Of a stretch of DNA of 64,000 nucleotides, positions 9,251 through 21,042 are shown in pieces. Where the stretch lies: positions 1 to 64,000 of the forward strand of contig DF237003.1 of NCBI GenBank assembly GCA_000708835.1, read 5' to 3'. The notes under the pieces were generated by a model. The model saw nothing but the letters and a program-made list of their open reading frames with translations, was not told the DNA's origin and ran no database searches. A program made the position numbers and the translations under genes. Positions within the stretch are counted from its first letter, which is position 1, and each line of letters begins with the position of its first letter. Source of the DNA: Klebsormidium nitens (taxonomy: Eukaryota; Streptophyta; Klebsormidiophyceae; Klebsormidiales; Klebsormidiaceae).

Positions 9251-12200
9251 ATGCAGAAGATGGCGCGCTCCTGGCTGCTGGACCTGCTCTGCACTCCATA
9301 CATCTACATGCTCGCCTTCCTGACCCTGGTGAGAGCTGTGCATTCTCTTTCTGCTGCTGAAATGAGTAAGAACGCTAATATGGCTGTAGCAGTCGATGAT
9401 TGTTCGTGAGAACTTTCGATGCCACCTGATCATTGGCCAGTGATTGATCATTAAGCTTCGAAGGTGAGGTTTGAGGGCAAGGTCACTTGTGGTGCTCTTG
9501 GCAAGGATGGAAAAAGTGGTTCCAAAAAGAGGAACAAGCTGCCATCAGCTTGGCCTAGATAATGTTCCTTTGCAAGCCCACTAGCTGAAAGCATTTTAAA
9601 AGTAGAGCACTAAGAGGGCCCTTAGGGTCAGAAATGGATGCGGACCATTGAACGCCTTCTCTGAAGGAAAGGAAACAACTTTCACTCACTGCTAGTTGGT
9701 CTTGGAACACGATGTCAGTACACTTGATCGTTTGTTCCCTTTCAGGACAGCACTGAGGAAGGAGTGAGCTTTGATGGATACTATAAGTGACAGGACAAAG
9801 CATACATAGAAGGCAGCTTGATGGGGCTAAGCTGATTGCTGTTTTCAGCCGTCTAAATGTCTGAAACGGCGCATACTGTGGTTGTTTATCAGCCAGTCTG
9901 AATGACACTTCTCTCTGCCTTGTCCGGTCTCTCCGTAATTCAAAGTCGAAGTGAACCTCCTCTCCTGTGTCCTATGAAGCCGCTCGCAATGTCAAAGATG
10001 ACCGGCCGACATACACCCAGCCCAGGGATCCCTCCATGAAAGACAGAAAGCAACCCGGACCATCTTAGTAACCAGTTATCTTTATTGACTGTAGTCGTGA
10101 GTCAATCACAGCGCTTTCTTCTCAAGGTAAGGGTATCAATCTGCCAATGAGCCAACCAGCTTCCGGTGGTAGAAGCTACGCTCCGGCTGACACGGAAAAA
10201 TACAAACGTCCTCTGGGAAACAACAGCCAAATATGAGTCACTTCTGACTCTTGTTTTTTCCTTTCTGGCCCCACAGTTACTTGGCTTCGAAGCCAGCAGT
10301 CTTTTGGCGGGCCAGGGGTCCTACTTCTCCGGAGCCACGAGCTTCTTTGGGCGCGCGCCCAAGTCCGATGAGTGCCCCGCATACTTCTGCAACATCTTTG
10401 ATGATCTGGAGCCCTGGTTCGCAAAGGGGGGCATCACAATGGAGGACATCAACGCGGACCCGGAGGCTGTCACCATGAAGATTCAGGCAAGGCAGAAGTC
10501 TTGGTTTCCTAACCGTGTATAATCTATGAGGAATCTTTTCAAGCAACAAAAGAATGAAGACAGGCTAGGAGCGTGTGTCGTAAGTTCAAAAGTATGAAGA
10601 TGTGGACAGAGCGGGCACTCGGTTGTCTCTCTGAGCCAGCCTCGATGTGCGGCGATTGCCAGAGAAAATTGCGGTCAAACGACCTTGGCTGTAGGCGTGC
10701 TGTGGGGCTTACAGCCAGATAGTTTAGACTCGAGCCGACCACCAAAGCATACTCTTTCTGCTCCCGGCCCTGGTTCACTCAATTCTTTTCTGCGCCCACC
10801 TCATGCCTAGCCCGGCAGCTCACTCGCGCTGTGGGCCCCCCTGCAGATCCTGAACGGCACTCTGTACTGGCGATGGACGGGAGGCTGCAGCTTCACGCGC
10901 ACGTCGTTTACTCTGTGGGCCATAATGATGCTGCTCGAGCGCTATCCGGGCCAGGTGCGCTTGCAGACGACTTTCTCGGGCTACGGAAGCTGCCTAGGCG
11001 TCGTGTTCACGTGCTCTAGAGCAGGGTCAAGGAGACGGATTTCTTCGAGACCACGTTGTTGGAAGCAATGACTTGACGAGGGTTCGGAATTCGGAGGGCC
11101 CTTTTCGATCAGAGCTTGGCCGTACGATGCCAAGGCCAGGGTTTATCAAAGCTCGCCATGGCGCCCGTTTCAACAGCGTGCTCGACCTTGGTCTTGTATC
11201 TTCTAGGACTCTTTGACCCGGTCCTCCAGTAGCCAAACAACAGGGGTATTGCCGCTTCTATTGAACGCCAGACTGTCGGTTGTCAGAATAGGGCGTTTCT
11301 TTTCGAGTATGCGGTGGTCAAAGGATCGCCGGCCGGAGATGTAACTTTGAGGGACCCGTTAGAGGCCAAACGCCAGAGAGTTCGTCCGTTTGGAAGGCCG
11401 AAACGAGGATAAAATAAGGTGGAGTGGGCTTTTTCTTCTACGAGAGGCTGTCCTAGCAGTTAACAGTTGTCGAAGCATTGAAGGTTTTGGAAAGCCAAAT
11501 GTCTTGTTGCTTCAGTCTACCGCCTCTCTTCTTCACCTGCCCACTTTGGAAGAGGAGCCGTTCTCTCGATACCTCGTCTGCATCAGTCCATCATGATTAC
11601 GTTTCCAGGGCGTCCCTTCACAGCATCTCGCAGTCTGTTCCAAAGATCCCCTGGACTTTGCAGTGTCCGTCGGAAAAAGTACAAATGGAACACACGCCTC
11701 TCTGTACTGGTCGGTCGCTTATATTACGAAGTATTTCAAAAGCAAACGGGTGCTCGGGCTGCGTTCATGTCGGTCGCGATTGCTTTGTAACACAGCCCGC
11801 TCGAGGATCATGCTTCCAAATATAATGGTAAACAGTAGAACATTACAAACGTTCGCGTATGCACTTTGAAAATTCTAATCTGCTCGCATCCCGCAGGTTC
11901 CTGACGTGCTGTTCAACGTGTGCTGCCACGACGACCCGGCGGTGCCCGCAGAAAAGTGGGCCAACAACGCGAGCGCCATCCCGCCCATCTTTTCCATGTG
12001 CAGCAGCGAGGACCACTTGGACCTCGTCTGGCCTGACTGGTCTTTCTGGGGCTGGTGAGCGTGCGCGTTTGTTCAGTCCCTTTGATCCGCGTATTCGCGA
12101 AGTTCCTCCGCGCAGAAAGAGTCTTGTGAAATTATGGAATCTAGGGGGGAGGAATCAACAGCGAAGCTTCGTGGGGGTGTTATTATATTAGGTAGGGGTG

Positions 12201-14734
12201 CGTGCCTTGACGGAGATATTGCTGCGCAACTTTGGGTCCCTTTGCTTTGTGTTGTTTGGAGCACCAGGCTCTCCGAATCCAGTCCATTGAGAGTCTGCTC
12301 GAAGTTCCGTTGCTTGCCTCCATAGACACAATCGAGAGGGAGCTACCGCGCTCTCAAAAACAATGACAGAGGCAATGTAAGAACAGTTGATTGAGGAAGG
12401 GCCTGGGCTCCAATGCCTCTGAGTTCCTGTCAAGGAGACTTTGAGGTTCGAAAGCTTTCAACGACCGTAGACAGCCGAGTCCGCCGTTCCACTTCTGACT
12501 TGAACGTGCCCTTGGTAAGTCAGATGAGACGCTCACGTCGTGGTGTTGGCTTGCATACCTACCGGCCCCGCTTCGAGGAGTCCTTGTCTGGGGCAAGGTG
12601 GTAATATGCTCTTCATTCTGAAACTGGTCAAAGCGCACGACCGAGCCAGAGTGTGCTGACGTATTCAATTTCCTCATTTGCAGGCCGGAGCTGCGCATTC
12701 CTGAGTGGCGCACCAAGAGCGCGCAGATCCTGGGCGGGAAAGGGCGCCGCACGCCGTTGGGAAAGCGGGAGCCCCGGGCGTTTTGGAAGGGTAACGCGTT
12801 CACGGGGAGGGGGCCCAACCAGGGCCTGCGGCAGCAGCTCGTGGGGTGCTCGGAACCCCCCGGATACGAGAACGGCATCGAGGCGGTGAACATTTTTTGG
12901 GATGACGAGATCAACAAGACGGAGACGAGGCTGGAGGAGCAGTGCGACCACAGGTGGGGGGCCCATCGATCTCGAGAACGACAATGATGAGCGAAGCTTC
13001 TCGTTTATGCAACCGCCTTGGGATGGGTAGAGTTCGGTTTGGGGTTCGTTTGGCTGGGGTGCGGACCCTGTTTGGATACTTGAAGTCGGAGCTTAGTTTC
13101 ATCTCGGTTTCTTCATTGAATTGTTGACGATCATCGGGGGGCCCGGCATGGGCCTCTGCACGTACTTCCTTAGACCGACAAGTGATGGATCCGTGGGGCG
13201 TGGGTGACGTAAGTATCTGAGGAGGGCATGTGCTGGTAGCTTGTCCGTGTTGGAAGCGCATCACTAGTTGGGAGGATCGTTGTTCGAAGCTTCTGTGCGA
13301 GGCCTTGTTCCATCAAACGGGATGCATGTGAGGATGGCCTAATGATTTCTGAGAGTCCGCTCACTCGATGGAGGAAAGAGCAGGAGTGGGATGCATCCAC
13401 TGAGGTGCAGTCACGAGACTGCTTTTATCAATCACCCAGGACGGAATCAATATTGAGGTTGGGGACGAACGCCTGACAACTGAAAAGCCACACCTTGTGA
13501 GCAGTTACCTTGAATCGTAGTGGCCATCTCTTTCTGCTGCTATCGAATCCGCAGCACCACCCATCTCTACTAAACGCTGTGGCCCACGAGATTAGCAACT
13601 CGAACTGATCCGCATCCTTCTTCGACTCAGTGCTGATCCGCATGAGCGGGCCGCAACACCCACCATGTCAAAAAACTTTGATTTGAAACGCCAAATCCGA
13701 TCACTAACGCAAAATTCGATCACTCCAAATAATCGCTCGAGCCATCTGTTCCAGGTATCGCATCTACGCGGAGGGCAACACGTGGTCGTGCAGTCTTAAA
13801 TACGCCCTGGCGTGCGCCTCGGCGGCGCTGGTCATCGACCCCGTGTACTGGGACTTTTACAGCCGGGGCTTGGAGCCGTTCCGGGACTTCATCCCAATTG
13901 AGAGGGGGGACAACATGTGCGACAGACTGGAGGTAGGCGCTCTTCGCTTCTGCTAAGTCAAGAGAGACACGAGACAGTCAGCGTACCTGACTTTTGCTGC
14001 CCTTTCCTGAGACGAGAAGTGGGTTCCAGTAAACAATGTCGTGGTGCTTCTGTGTTGTCTGAAGTGTCCCTCGTAGTTCGTCTCGTCCGCACAGGTCATG
14101 TTCTGAAGCCGCTCTTACTCACGTTTTGGCCGCATAACCAGAAGGACTATTTGATGCCTCGTGCCTCTCAATCGAGTCGGTTTGAAATCATGCGGACTGG
14201 TTCCATTCTTGTTTCTTCAAGGTAAGAAAGCCTGCTTTCACTTTCACATCTCGATAGTGCTCAAACCTCAGCTGATTTGATGGGTTTTCGAAGCTCTTCT
14301 TAACTAGAATGTTTTTGCGCTGGCGATCTCCTTCCGGATTCAACCTCTGCTTGGGACGATGGACGTCAGAGATTTGTACGACTTGGTCTGAACTGCAGCG
14401 TTTTTGCTCTTGATCAACTTTCAACGTGCGAGAGAGTCAGTATGCTTTGCAGATGGCGGTTTGGTGGGGTGACAAGCATCTGCAACAAGCAACATCTATT
14501 GGAGAAGCGGCTGCCCACTTCATAGAAAGTAGCTTGAGTATGGAGCGTGTCTATGATTACATGCTACACAGTTTAAGGGTATACTCAGCATTACAAACGT
14601 TTGCACCCGTGAAGGAACCAGCATTGAATCCTCTGCTTACAAAGGCGTTTTATGTCGAGAGGCCACCATTTGAAAAGGAGTTCATGGAGTGGGAGGAGAG
14701 GGCCAGCGAGTCACCCTGTAGGTTAAAGTGTTAA
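9251..14734 (+). CDS. Glycosyltransferase family 90 (CAP10/rumi-like O-glucosyltransferase)
   Basis: Seven exons with matching phases give 427 residues: 9251-9328, 10277-10486, 10847-10954, 11897-12054, 12684-12953, 13755-13932 and 14453-14734. Family hallmarks are ILNGTLYW, the VPDVLFN strand, LVWPDWSFWGWPE, REPRAFWKGN, YRIYAEGNTWSCSLKYALAC, FYSRGLEPF and a C-terminal SMERVYDYMLH helix. These match plant GT90/DUF821 proteins, which act in the secretory pathway and transfer sugars (glucose or xylose in characterised members) to protein or glycan acceptors. The first exon encodes a hydrophobic stretch that could be a signal anchor; an upstream exon is possible because GATGCAG just before Lys-3 could be a splice acceptor. 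The intron after exon 2 needs a GC donor (CAG/GCAAGG) to keep phase. The last exon is read to the in-frame TAA; a splice near its end is not excluded. Confidence 0.88.
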
Positions 14735-16003
14735 CATGCTTATCGGGCTAAACGGCCTTTCCGCTCACTCCTCTTGTCCCATTCTCAACGTTGGCAACAC
14801 TATTGTTTCAGGCTCCAAGTTTTTGGGTGAAGTTGGAATGTACATGCATGTGCGTTGAACAGTCGAAAGACCGAGGATGATCTGATGCCAAGAAAGATTG
14901 TGCTCTCCCTAGATAATTGCATCATGGCTGCTTTGCGACTTGTACATCAGACGCGGCCGGAAAGTGCATGGTGGCTCTCATTCCTCGCTCATGTCACCGA
15001 AGTGCCATGTCACAAAACTCGAGGGTACGGTAGGTATACGATCCGGGTAGCTGACGGCACCGCCTGACGCACTGTGACCGTGTCAATTTCGTCCACGTGG
15101 CCGGCGGTAAGTGGCAAAGTATGTCACGGTACCGCGGGCCCGGGCGGGCGGCCCGAGTCCAGGCGGCCGCCAGCGGGCAAATGGTAAACCTAGCCCAACA
15201 TCAAAGCATTGAAATCAGGCCGACATACGGTACATACTGTACTACAGCGTGTGAATTTAATTGGTGCCAGATCATGACACGGTATGATATGGTATGATAT
15301 CCATCAACTTCGAAGATTTACTACCTAGCTAGGTACCATCTTGCACGTACAAAGTGTACTCGGCTAGGTTCGATCAGGACCCAGGTAGGCCTCAGGAATA
15401 TTAGGGCTGCGTATCGAGAATAGTGACACCCGATTAACTACATTTACTCATGAATCCCAACCCAGATTCTAAGCGCTGCGGATGCCTTGACCAATTCTAA
15501 CCACCAGTGTAACTCCAAGGTCGGCGGATGCTTATGTTCGTGCAAGCAGCCTTAATTTATATATTCCATTCGTTAAAGTTTATTGTGCAGAATCTCGCCC
15601 TGCCCTGCTCCAACAACGATGTCCAGTGCACTGCAATCTGCGTGTAGCGCGGCGTGCAGCCATGGCCGCTCAAGGGGATAGCTCATTGGCATTTGTGGTT
15701 GCTTCATGGTGGCCGGAGTGACGCGGCGGAGGAGGAAGCGTGCTGCCGCCTCTGAGAAGAAGAAGTAAAGGATCGGCGGAACTTAAATATGGTGAAGGAG
15801 TGCATGCTTTCGCAAGGCGTATGTGGCCCTTGTCTTGGAGCTTAGCTTAGTGTGCCATACATTGCGGGGCGCTCGCTTGACAGAGATGAATGCAATGGCC
15901 TAGGATACGAGCTGTTCACAGGTTGCCGATTTGCCGGCGCATCGTCGGTCACTGAGGATGACTTAGGCAGGCAGGGGCAAACTAGAAGCAAGAAGTTCCA
16001 ATC
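14735..16003. other. Intergenic stretch between the GT90 and RNA-binding protein genes
   Basis: No supported gene. It has a GC-rich patch at about 15110-15170, a tandem GGTATGATAT pair at about 15281-15300 and a TAGGTACC-type tract at about 15320-15370. The stretch near 15550-15850 is AT-rich at first and would hold the promoter of the downstream gene. Confidence 0.5.
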
Positions 16004-19000
16004 ATGGCAAATAGGCGGCACCGCCTTTTTCTACGTAGCGGGATTGGGCCAAATCTCACGGAGGATGTATTGCGGGGATTTTATCAGCGCTTCGGTCCCG
16101 TGGTAGATGTGTACATCCCAAAAGACCCGGTGACGCGGCAACCAAAGGGGTTTGCGTTTGTGTCCTTCTCGGAGGAGCTCCCACTGACCAGAGCGGTAAG
16201 GAGCTTGCTGTTTCGTCTCACCCGCGATATATGTGTCATATATCTTTCTTGATTATCTAGAAATTGTGTAGGATGTCGGTTTGAGTAGCGCATCATTCTT
16301 TCGACGTATAGTACGTTGATAGAGGCTGAAAAGAGAGATAGCACCTTAAGCAGATGGCATGCAGCGGGTTGGACCAGCAAGTGACGTTCTCCATCATCCA
16401 TCTCCAAGTCTTTGAGGAAAGACAGAGGCTGGTAATGGTGATCTCTGCTATCACTTCGTGCTCCGGAGGGTGTGCCTTTGTCAGCACCCTGTACAATTCA
16501 TGTTTGTCAGCTGCCTTCTGCAAATAAAGTTGGTGTGGTTTGTTGCTTATGGAGATCTGCCAGTAGGTTTTGAAGCTCCCACCTTGCCAAGCGGATCGTG
16601 GATGCTTATAAAATGGTGAAAGCAGGTTCGAAACAACTTTACTTCCACATCACAATGCTGAGGCGCCACGGAGCTTCATGTTGGCATTCTACACAATGCT
16701 GGTTTTGGACGGACTCTGTGATGAACTTATGTTCAAAGCAGATTGGCCAAATTACCGTCAAGGTGCAAACGGCGACCCGCTTTTGCACCCCAGCCTGACA
16801 ATGTTCATTCAGATATCCTAGTTCGAATGATCTACAGACGTGCCCCAGACTTGCTTATGTTGCAGGATCATGTTTCCTGTAGCCTGTTGTGAAGGTTTTT
16901 GTCAGCATTTGCATTTTCTTAGATGGTCAGATTGTGAGGAAGGCAGCTCTCCGACATCCTGACTGGTATGAGACTTATCGCCTCGTAGCCTTTCTTGAAG
17001 CGGATCAAGCGGATTCTCCGTTCAAAGTTGCGTGTCAGTGTCAAGGGTTTTTGTTGCCTCAAACTGACCTCGGCAGCAGACAGTGACAGTTAGGTCCGGA
17101 TGCTTGAGCACAAAAAATGCTTAGATGCCTGCGTTTGTTTGCATAGGGTGCTTGTGCATGCACAGGTCGGCAGTTGCATATGGTCGATGCTTTAAAATAT
17201 GCAAATGAACTTAAGGACAGCATTTTGGACACAGCATTTTGGGGGTCTCTCGCACGATTTTCCGGTTTGGAACAAGCTTCTTCTGTCCACTGAAGTTGTC
17301 CTCCTGATTCTCTCCTTCCTCTCGACTTTTGGCACGGTTGGTCTCCAATTCGGCGCAGGACAGATGGTTTAAGGAAGGGCTTATGATTGAGATTTTGATG
17401 AGTCAATCTGTATGTGCCGGTATTGTTTGATCGCTGGGAGCAAGAGCTGCAATATGTCAATTTAAGAGTCATTGAGACCAATTTGACCACATTGTTCGCC
17501 AAATTTGCTAATCCAGTTTAGCGCAGTTACATATGTGTGCTGGAAACTGTGACTTAACAGTTTTCCACAAATTTCTGTTGATTTCGCTCGATGCCTTGTC
17601 TTGATCGAGTTGTGGACAAAAACAGCGACTCGTGTTTAATTCTGCATTACTAGCGTGCATGCGTGAAAGGACTGTTAGCTGTACAGGTAGGTGTGGATCA
17701 GAGCGGTTTTGTGAGCAGAGGGTTACTGTGCTCTTGCAATGTGATTGTCTGATATGTTCCGTAGTAGATTGCGGCCTTGTGCGGTCTCAGCGTCAGATTT
17801 TTTTGCTACTGCGATAAAACGTTCTGCATTCCGAGTTGCTTGCCACTTCATCACTGTGTACCTAAGGTCACAAGTCTGATCCAAAATGATTCTTATCCAC
17901 CTGACAAGCATCTGCAATGATCGAACCTGGTTAGGATGAGCAAGCACCCTTGTCTGTCCTTGATTTGCAAAGTACTTTGGCCGTTTTTGCTCTACTTCTA
18001 GCTTTCAACATTTATGCAGTGAAAGCAGTCTGCATTGTTGCTGAGATTTTCTACAGACACATGATCCTGGATCCTTACGTCAATTTCTCTCGTGCTATGC
18101 TTCTCATTCTCAATTTCACTTGGTCTATGGTCCTTCTTACAAGCTGCAGGGTGACGCTAATGCTGATCGAGTGATCTCATGACCCTGCAGTTACAAGAGC
18201 AGATCCACCGCATCGAGGGCCAGAACATCCCGGTCGCCCGCGCCGATGCCCGCCCCTCCGACTCCCCCGCTGACAGCCCCTCCTTCGACCGCCGCCAATC
18301 CCTCCGAAGCAGCCTCGAGGGCCTCCCCAGCCCGGGCGCAAACCTGGCTCGCCTCAGCGCAGACCAAATCTACAATATGGACCCCGCATCGGCTTTCCGC
18401 CTCGGCCGAGCGCACGAGCTGGCCCTCCGGCGCTCGCAGGGCTTAGCGCTCGCAGCACAGGATCCGGCTTTCCTGGGGGCCGATTCAGGGCTGCGTCCTC
18501 CCCCCCTCCAGGAGAGTCCGTTCCGGGGCAGTCCGGAGGTGGTGGGGCGCGCGAGAATGCTGGACGAGCGGGCACGGATGGATCTGCTGCGGAGCAGCTA
18601 CGACGGTGCCCTGCCGCCGCACCAGGCGCTGGAGGGGTCGTTCCGCCCGAGTGCGGATCCCGTCTTCCGGGGAAATGACCGCCTCAGGGGTCAGGAGCTG
18701 GGCCCGATCGGCTTCCGGAGCGCGGAAAATGCGCTGCGGCACAGCTGGGAGGGGAGCCTGCGCATGCCGCCGGGGGGCGGTAATGGTGGCGCGGGCGGGG
18801 CCAATGCAGGAGCTGGAAGTCCAAGCCCTTCCAGCTTACGGGACCGGGAGAGTGTGAATGGGGCCAGAGAGGAGGCGAGCGCGGGGATCCGGAGCCTGGA
18901 TTTGGGCGCCAGGCAAGGTAGCGGAAGCACTCTGGAAGCTGCGGGGTACCGCGAGGGGAGCGTCGGGTATCGGGACGGGGGGGGCATGTCACCGTATAGG

Positions 19001-21042
19001 GAGAGTGGCAACGGGGTCGCGGGGAATGGGCAGCAGTACTACGCAGGCATTGAGGGATTGGCGGGGGAGAGAATACGAGTGGGCGCCATCGACCGTTACG
19101 GGAACCCAGTCCTACTCGACTCTCCGGGGGTGCGCAGCAGCGGAGACCTGAGTGCAGTGTACAGCCGAGAAGTGGAGATGCGCCAGCCTCTGGATTCGCC
19201 TCAGGTCTCGCCGTATGACCCTATGGACGTAGCAACCCCCTATGATAGAAGCAGAGGGGCTATCAGCCGGCTTAGCCCTGCGCTCGAGCGCCTACACACT
19301 CCCCCCCTGGATTACCCCGCTGGCCTGAACAACCCGGCAGCATTAGCCGCCCTTAGCCCCGCCATTCGCGAAGGCCTCCGCTCTTCTAGATTAGACCCCC
19401 AGCTCCTTCTAGCGGAGCAGCTGACTGACCCTGATTGGCCTATTCCTCGGGGCGGAAGGGGCGGATCAGCGGAGCGGCAGTATGCGGAGGGCTCTGGTTC
19501 CAGTGACGGGAAGGGGCACCGAATCTTCGTTGGGGGGGTGCCAGACCAGATTACGGAAGCGCAGATGAAGGCTCACTTCGAAAGGTTAGCATGGCTACCC
19601 ATTTTTCAGAGCTGGTGCTTATGCCCAGCATCCTGCCTGTCCTTCGACAGATGGTTGCATACCCGTTGTTTCTTCTCTCTCTTTGCGACTGCCTCTGGCG
19701 AACTCTCAGTCTTCTGCCTCTTTTCAGGTTGATCCTTCTGTTTACTATTGCTGTACTGCGGTTGTTCGTCCTGTGTACCCTTCAGTCAGTACTTGCAAAA
19801 TCCTCTTTATCCTGTACGTCAAAGTCATCACGATTGCCTTGACTCTGGTTGCAAAATCGTTTGAAACTTGCATGTGAAAGCCGGCATGATTGCATCAGAA
19901 TGTTGTGGAATCGTGACTGCTGACAGCATTGCTTGCTGTAGGTACGGTCGGGTAGAGGACGTTTACTTCCCGCTGGTGAAGGGCAGCGACCGCCGGAGGG
20001 GCTTCTGCTTCGTTAGATTCGAGACACGAAGGGCCGCAGAGAACGCCGCTGCCCGGAGCTCCCGGACAATAGCAGGTAAACGCCGTGCCCTTGCGTCGTT
20101 GACTGGAGACCATCGAAAAGCGTATTTATCAGCGGAATTTCGCACTCGAATCTGAGCTCAAGGGAATCACACCACACCGTTTCTGAAGGGCCTGAGCACC
20201 ACGAGGCAAAGGGAAAGGGTTTTTATCCCAGTTTTTTTCCAGCTTTTGCTCTTGGAACTCAGAATGTTCTGTCACGACTTCCCGTTTGTGTCAACGACTT
20301 GACTCTCGTTGGAGAACAGATTGAGGAAGCACACAGCTGCATCTTGTCTGGGTAGCCCGGAGAGTTTCTGGATTGGTTTCCTGAACAAGGCAATCCCTCG
20401 GGGCCGTATCTTTGAGCGCAAATAGAAGGACCGAATTGACTTCCAATTGTATATGGATGGGGTCCTAAACTCGATACTGACTTCCAATTGGCGCTTCGTC
20501 TCGTACTCCCTCGGCGCTTCTTATCGTGGTCCTACCGTCTCAAAGTCTGCTTGTTGTATCTGAAGTTTCTAAGGTGCCCTCTGTTCATGCAGGTGGACTC
20601 CACCTGCTAAGGATGACGAGTTTTATTTCATACGCCCCTTTTGTCTTTCTTCTCCTGTCCTCGTCCATCAGGGCTCTGCACGTTCTGAGCCCGTCACTGG
20701 GGTTCTCTGCAGGTATCGACATTGGCGAGATCAAGGTAGCGGAGCCTCGCCCCTCCCCCTCCATCGAAAGGCCGGTCGGACACCCCTGGTGACCGTCCGC
20801 GCGCTCGCCACTCGTCCGGAGGATTCAGGGTGAAAGGGTCTCCCCCCTCTGGTGCAGGTTACGATATAGGAGAGATCAAAGTGGCGGAGCCCCGGCCGAC
20901 CATTCCCAAGGAAAGGGACAGGGACCTGGGGCCCCCGCATTTAGCTGGCGCCGCGTTTGCGAGTCCCTCGGAGTCGTTAGGGAGTGAGTTCGGGCCGCTG
21001 CGGGGCCGCGACATCCGGCAACCACTGTACCGCCCTTACTAG
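16004..21042 (+). CDS. RNA-binding protein with two RRM domains flanking a long disordered region
   Basis: Exons 16004-16195, 18191-19584, 19942-20075 and 20858-21042 give 634 residues with consistent phases. RRM1 (about residues 6-85) has RNP1 KGFAFVSF at residues 48-55 and is split by a roughly 2-kb intron, with the second helix and last strand (HRIEGQNIPVARADARP) in exon 2. Residues about 90-500 are rich in Ser, Pro, Gly, Arg and Ala and look disordered. RRM2 (about 507-575) begins HRIFVGGVPDQITE and has RNP1 RGFCFVRF. The tail ends in about 60 residues with GEIKVAEPRP. The layout suggests an hnRNP-like regulator of splicing or mRNA fate; no specific orthologue is claimed. An alternative short terminal exon lies at 20713-20792. 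The ATG at 16004 is the first that leads straight into RRM1. Confidence 0.85.
20713..20792 (+). CDS. Alternative terminal exon of the RNA-binding protein gene
   Basis: An AG acceptor in the same phase as the main last exon opens a frame starting GIDIGEIKVAEPRP, nearly the same as GYDIGEIKVAEPRP of the exon at 20858. It ends after about 25 residues at TGA 20790-20792. The two exon starts look like a tandem duplication. I see no usable donor that would join them in phase, so they would be mutually exclusive, giving a short and a long C terminus. Whether this copy is used is untested. Confidence 0.55.
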
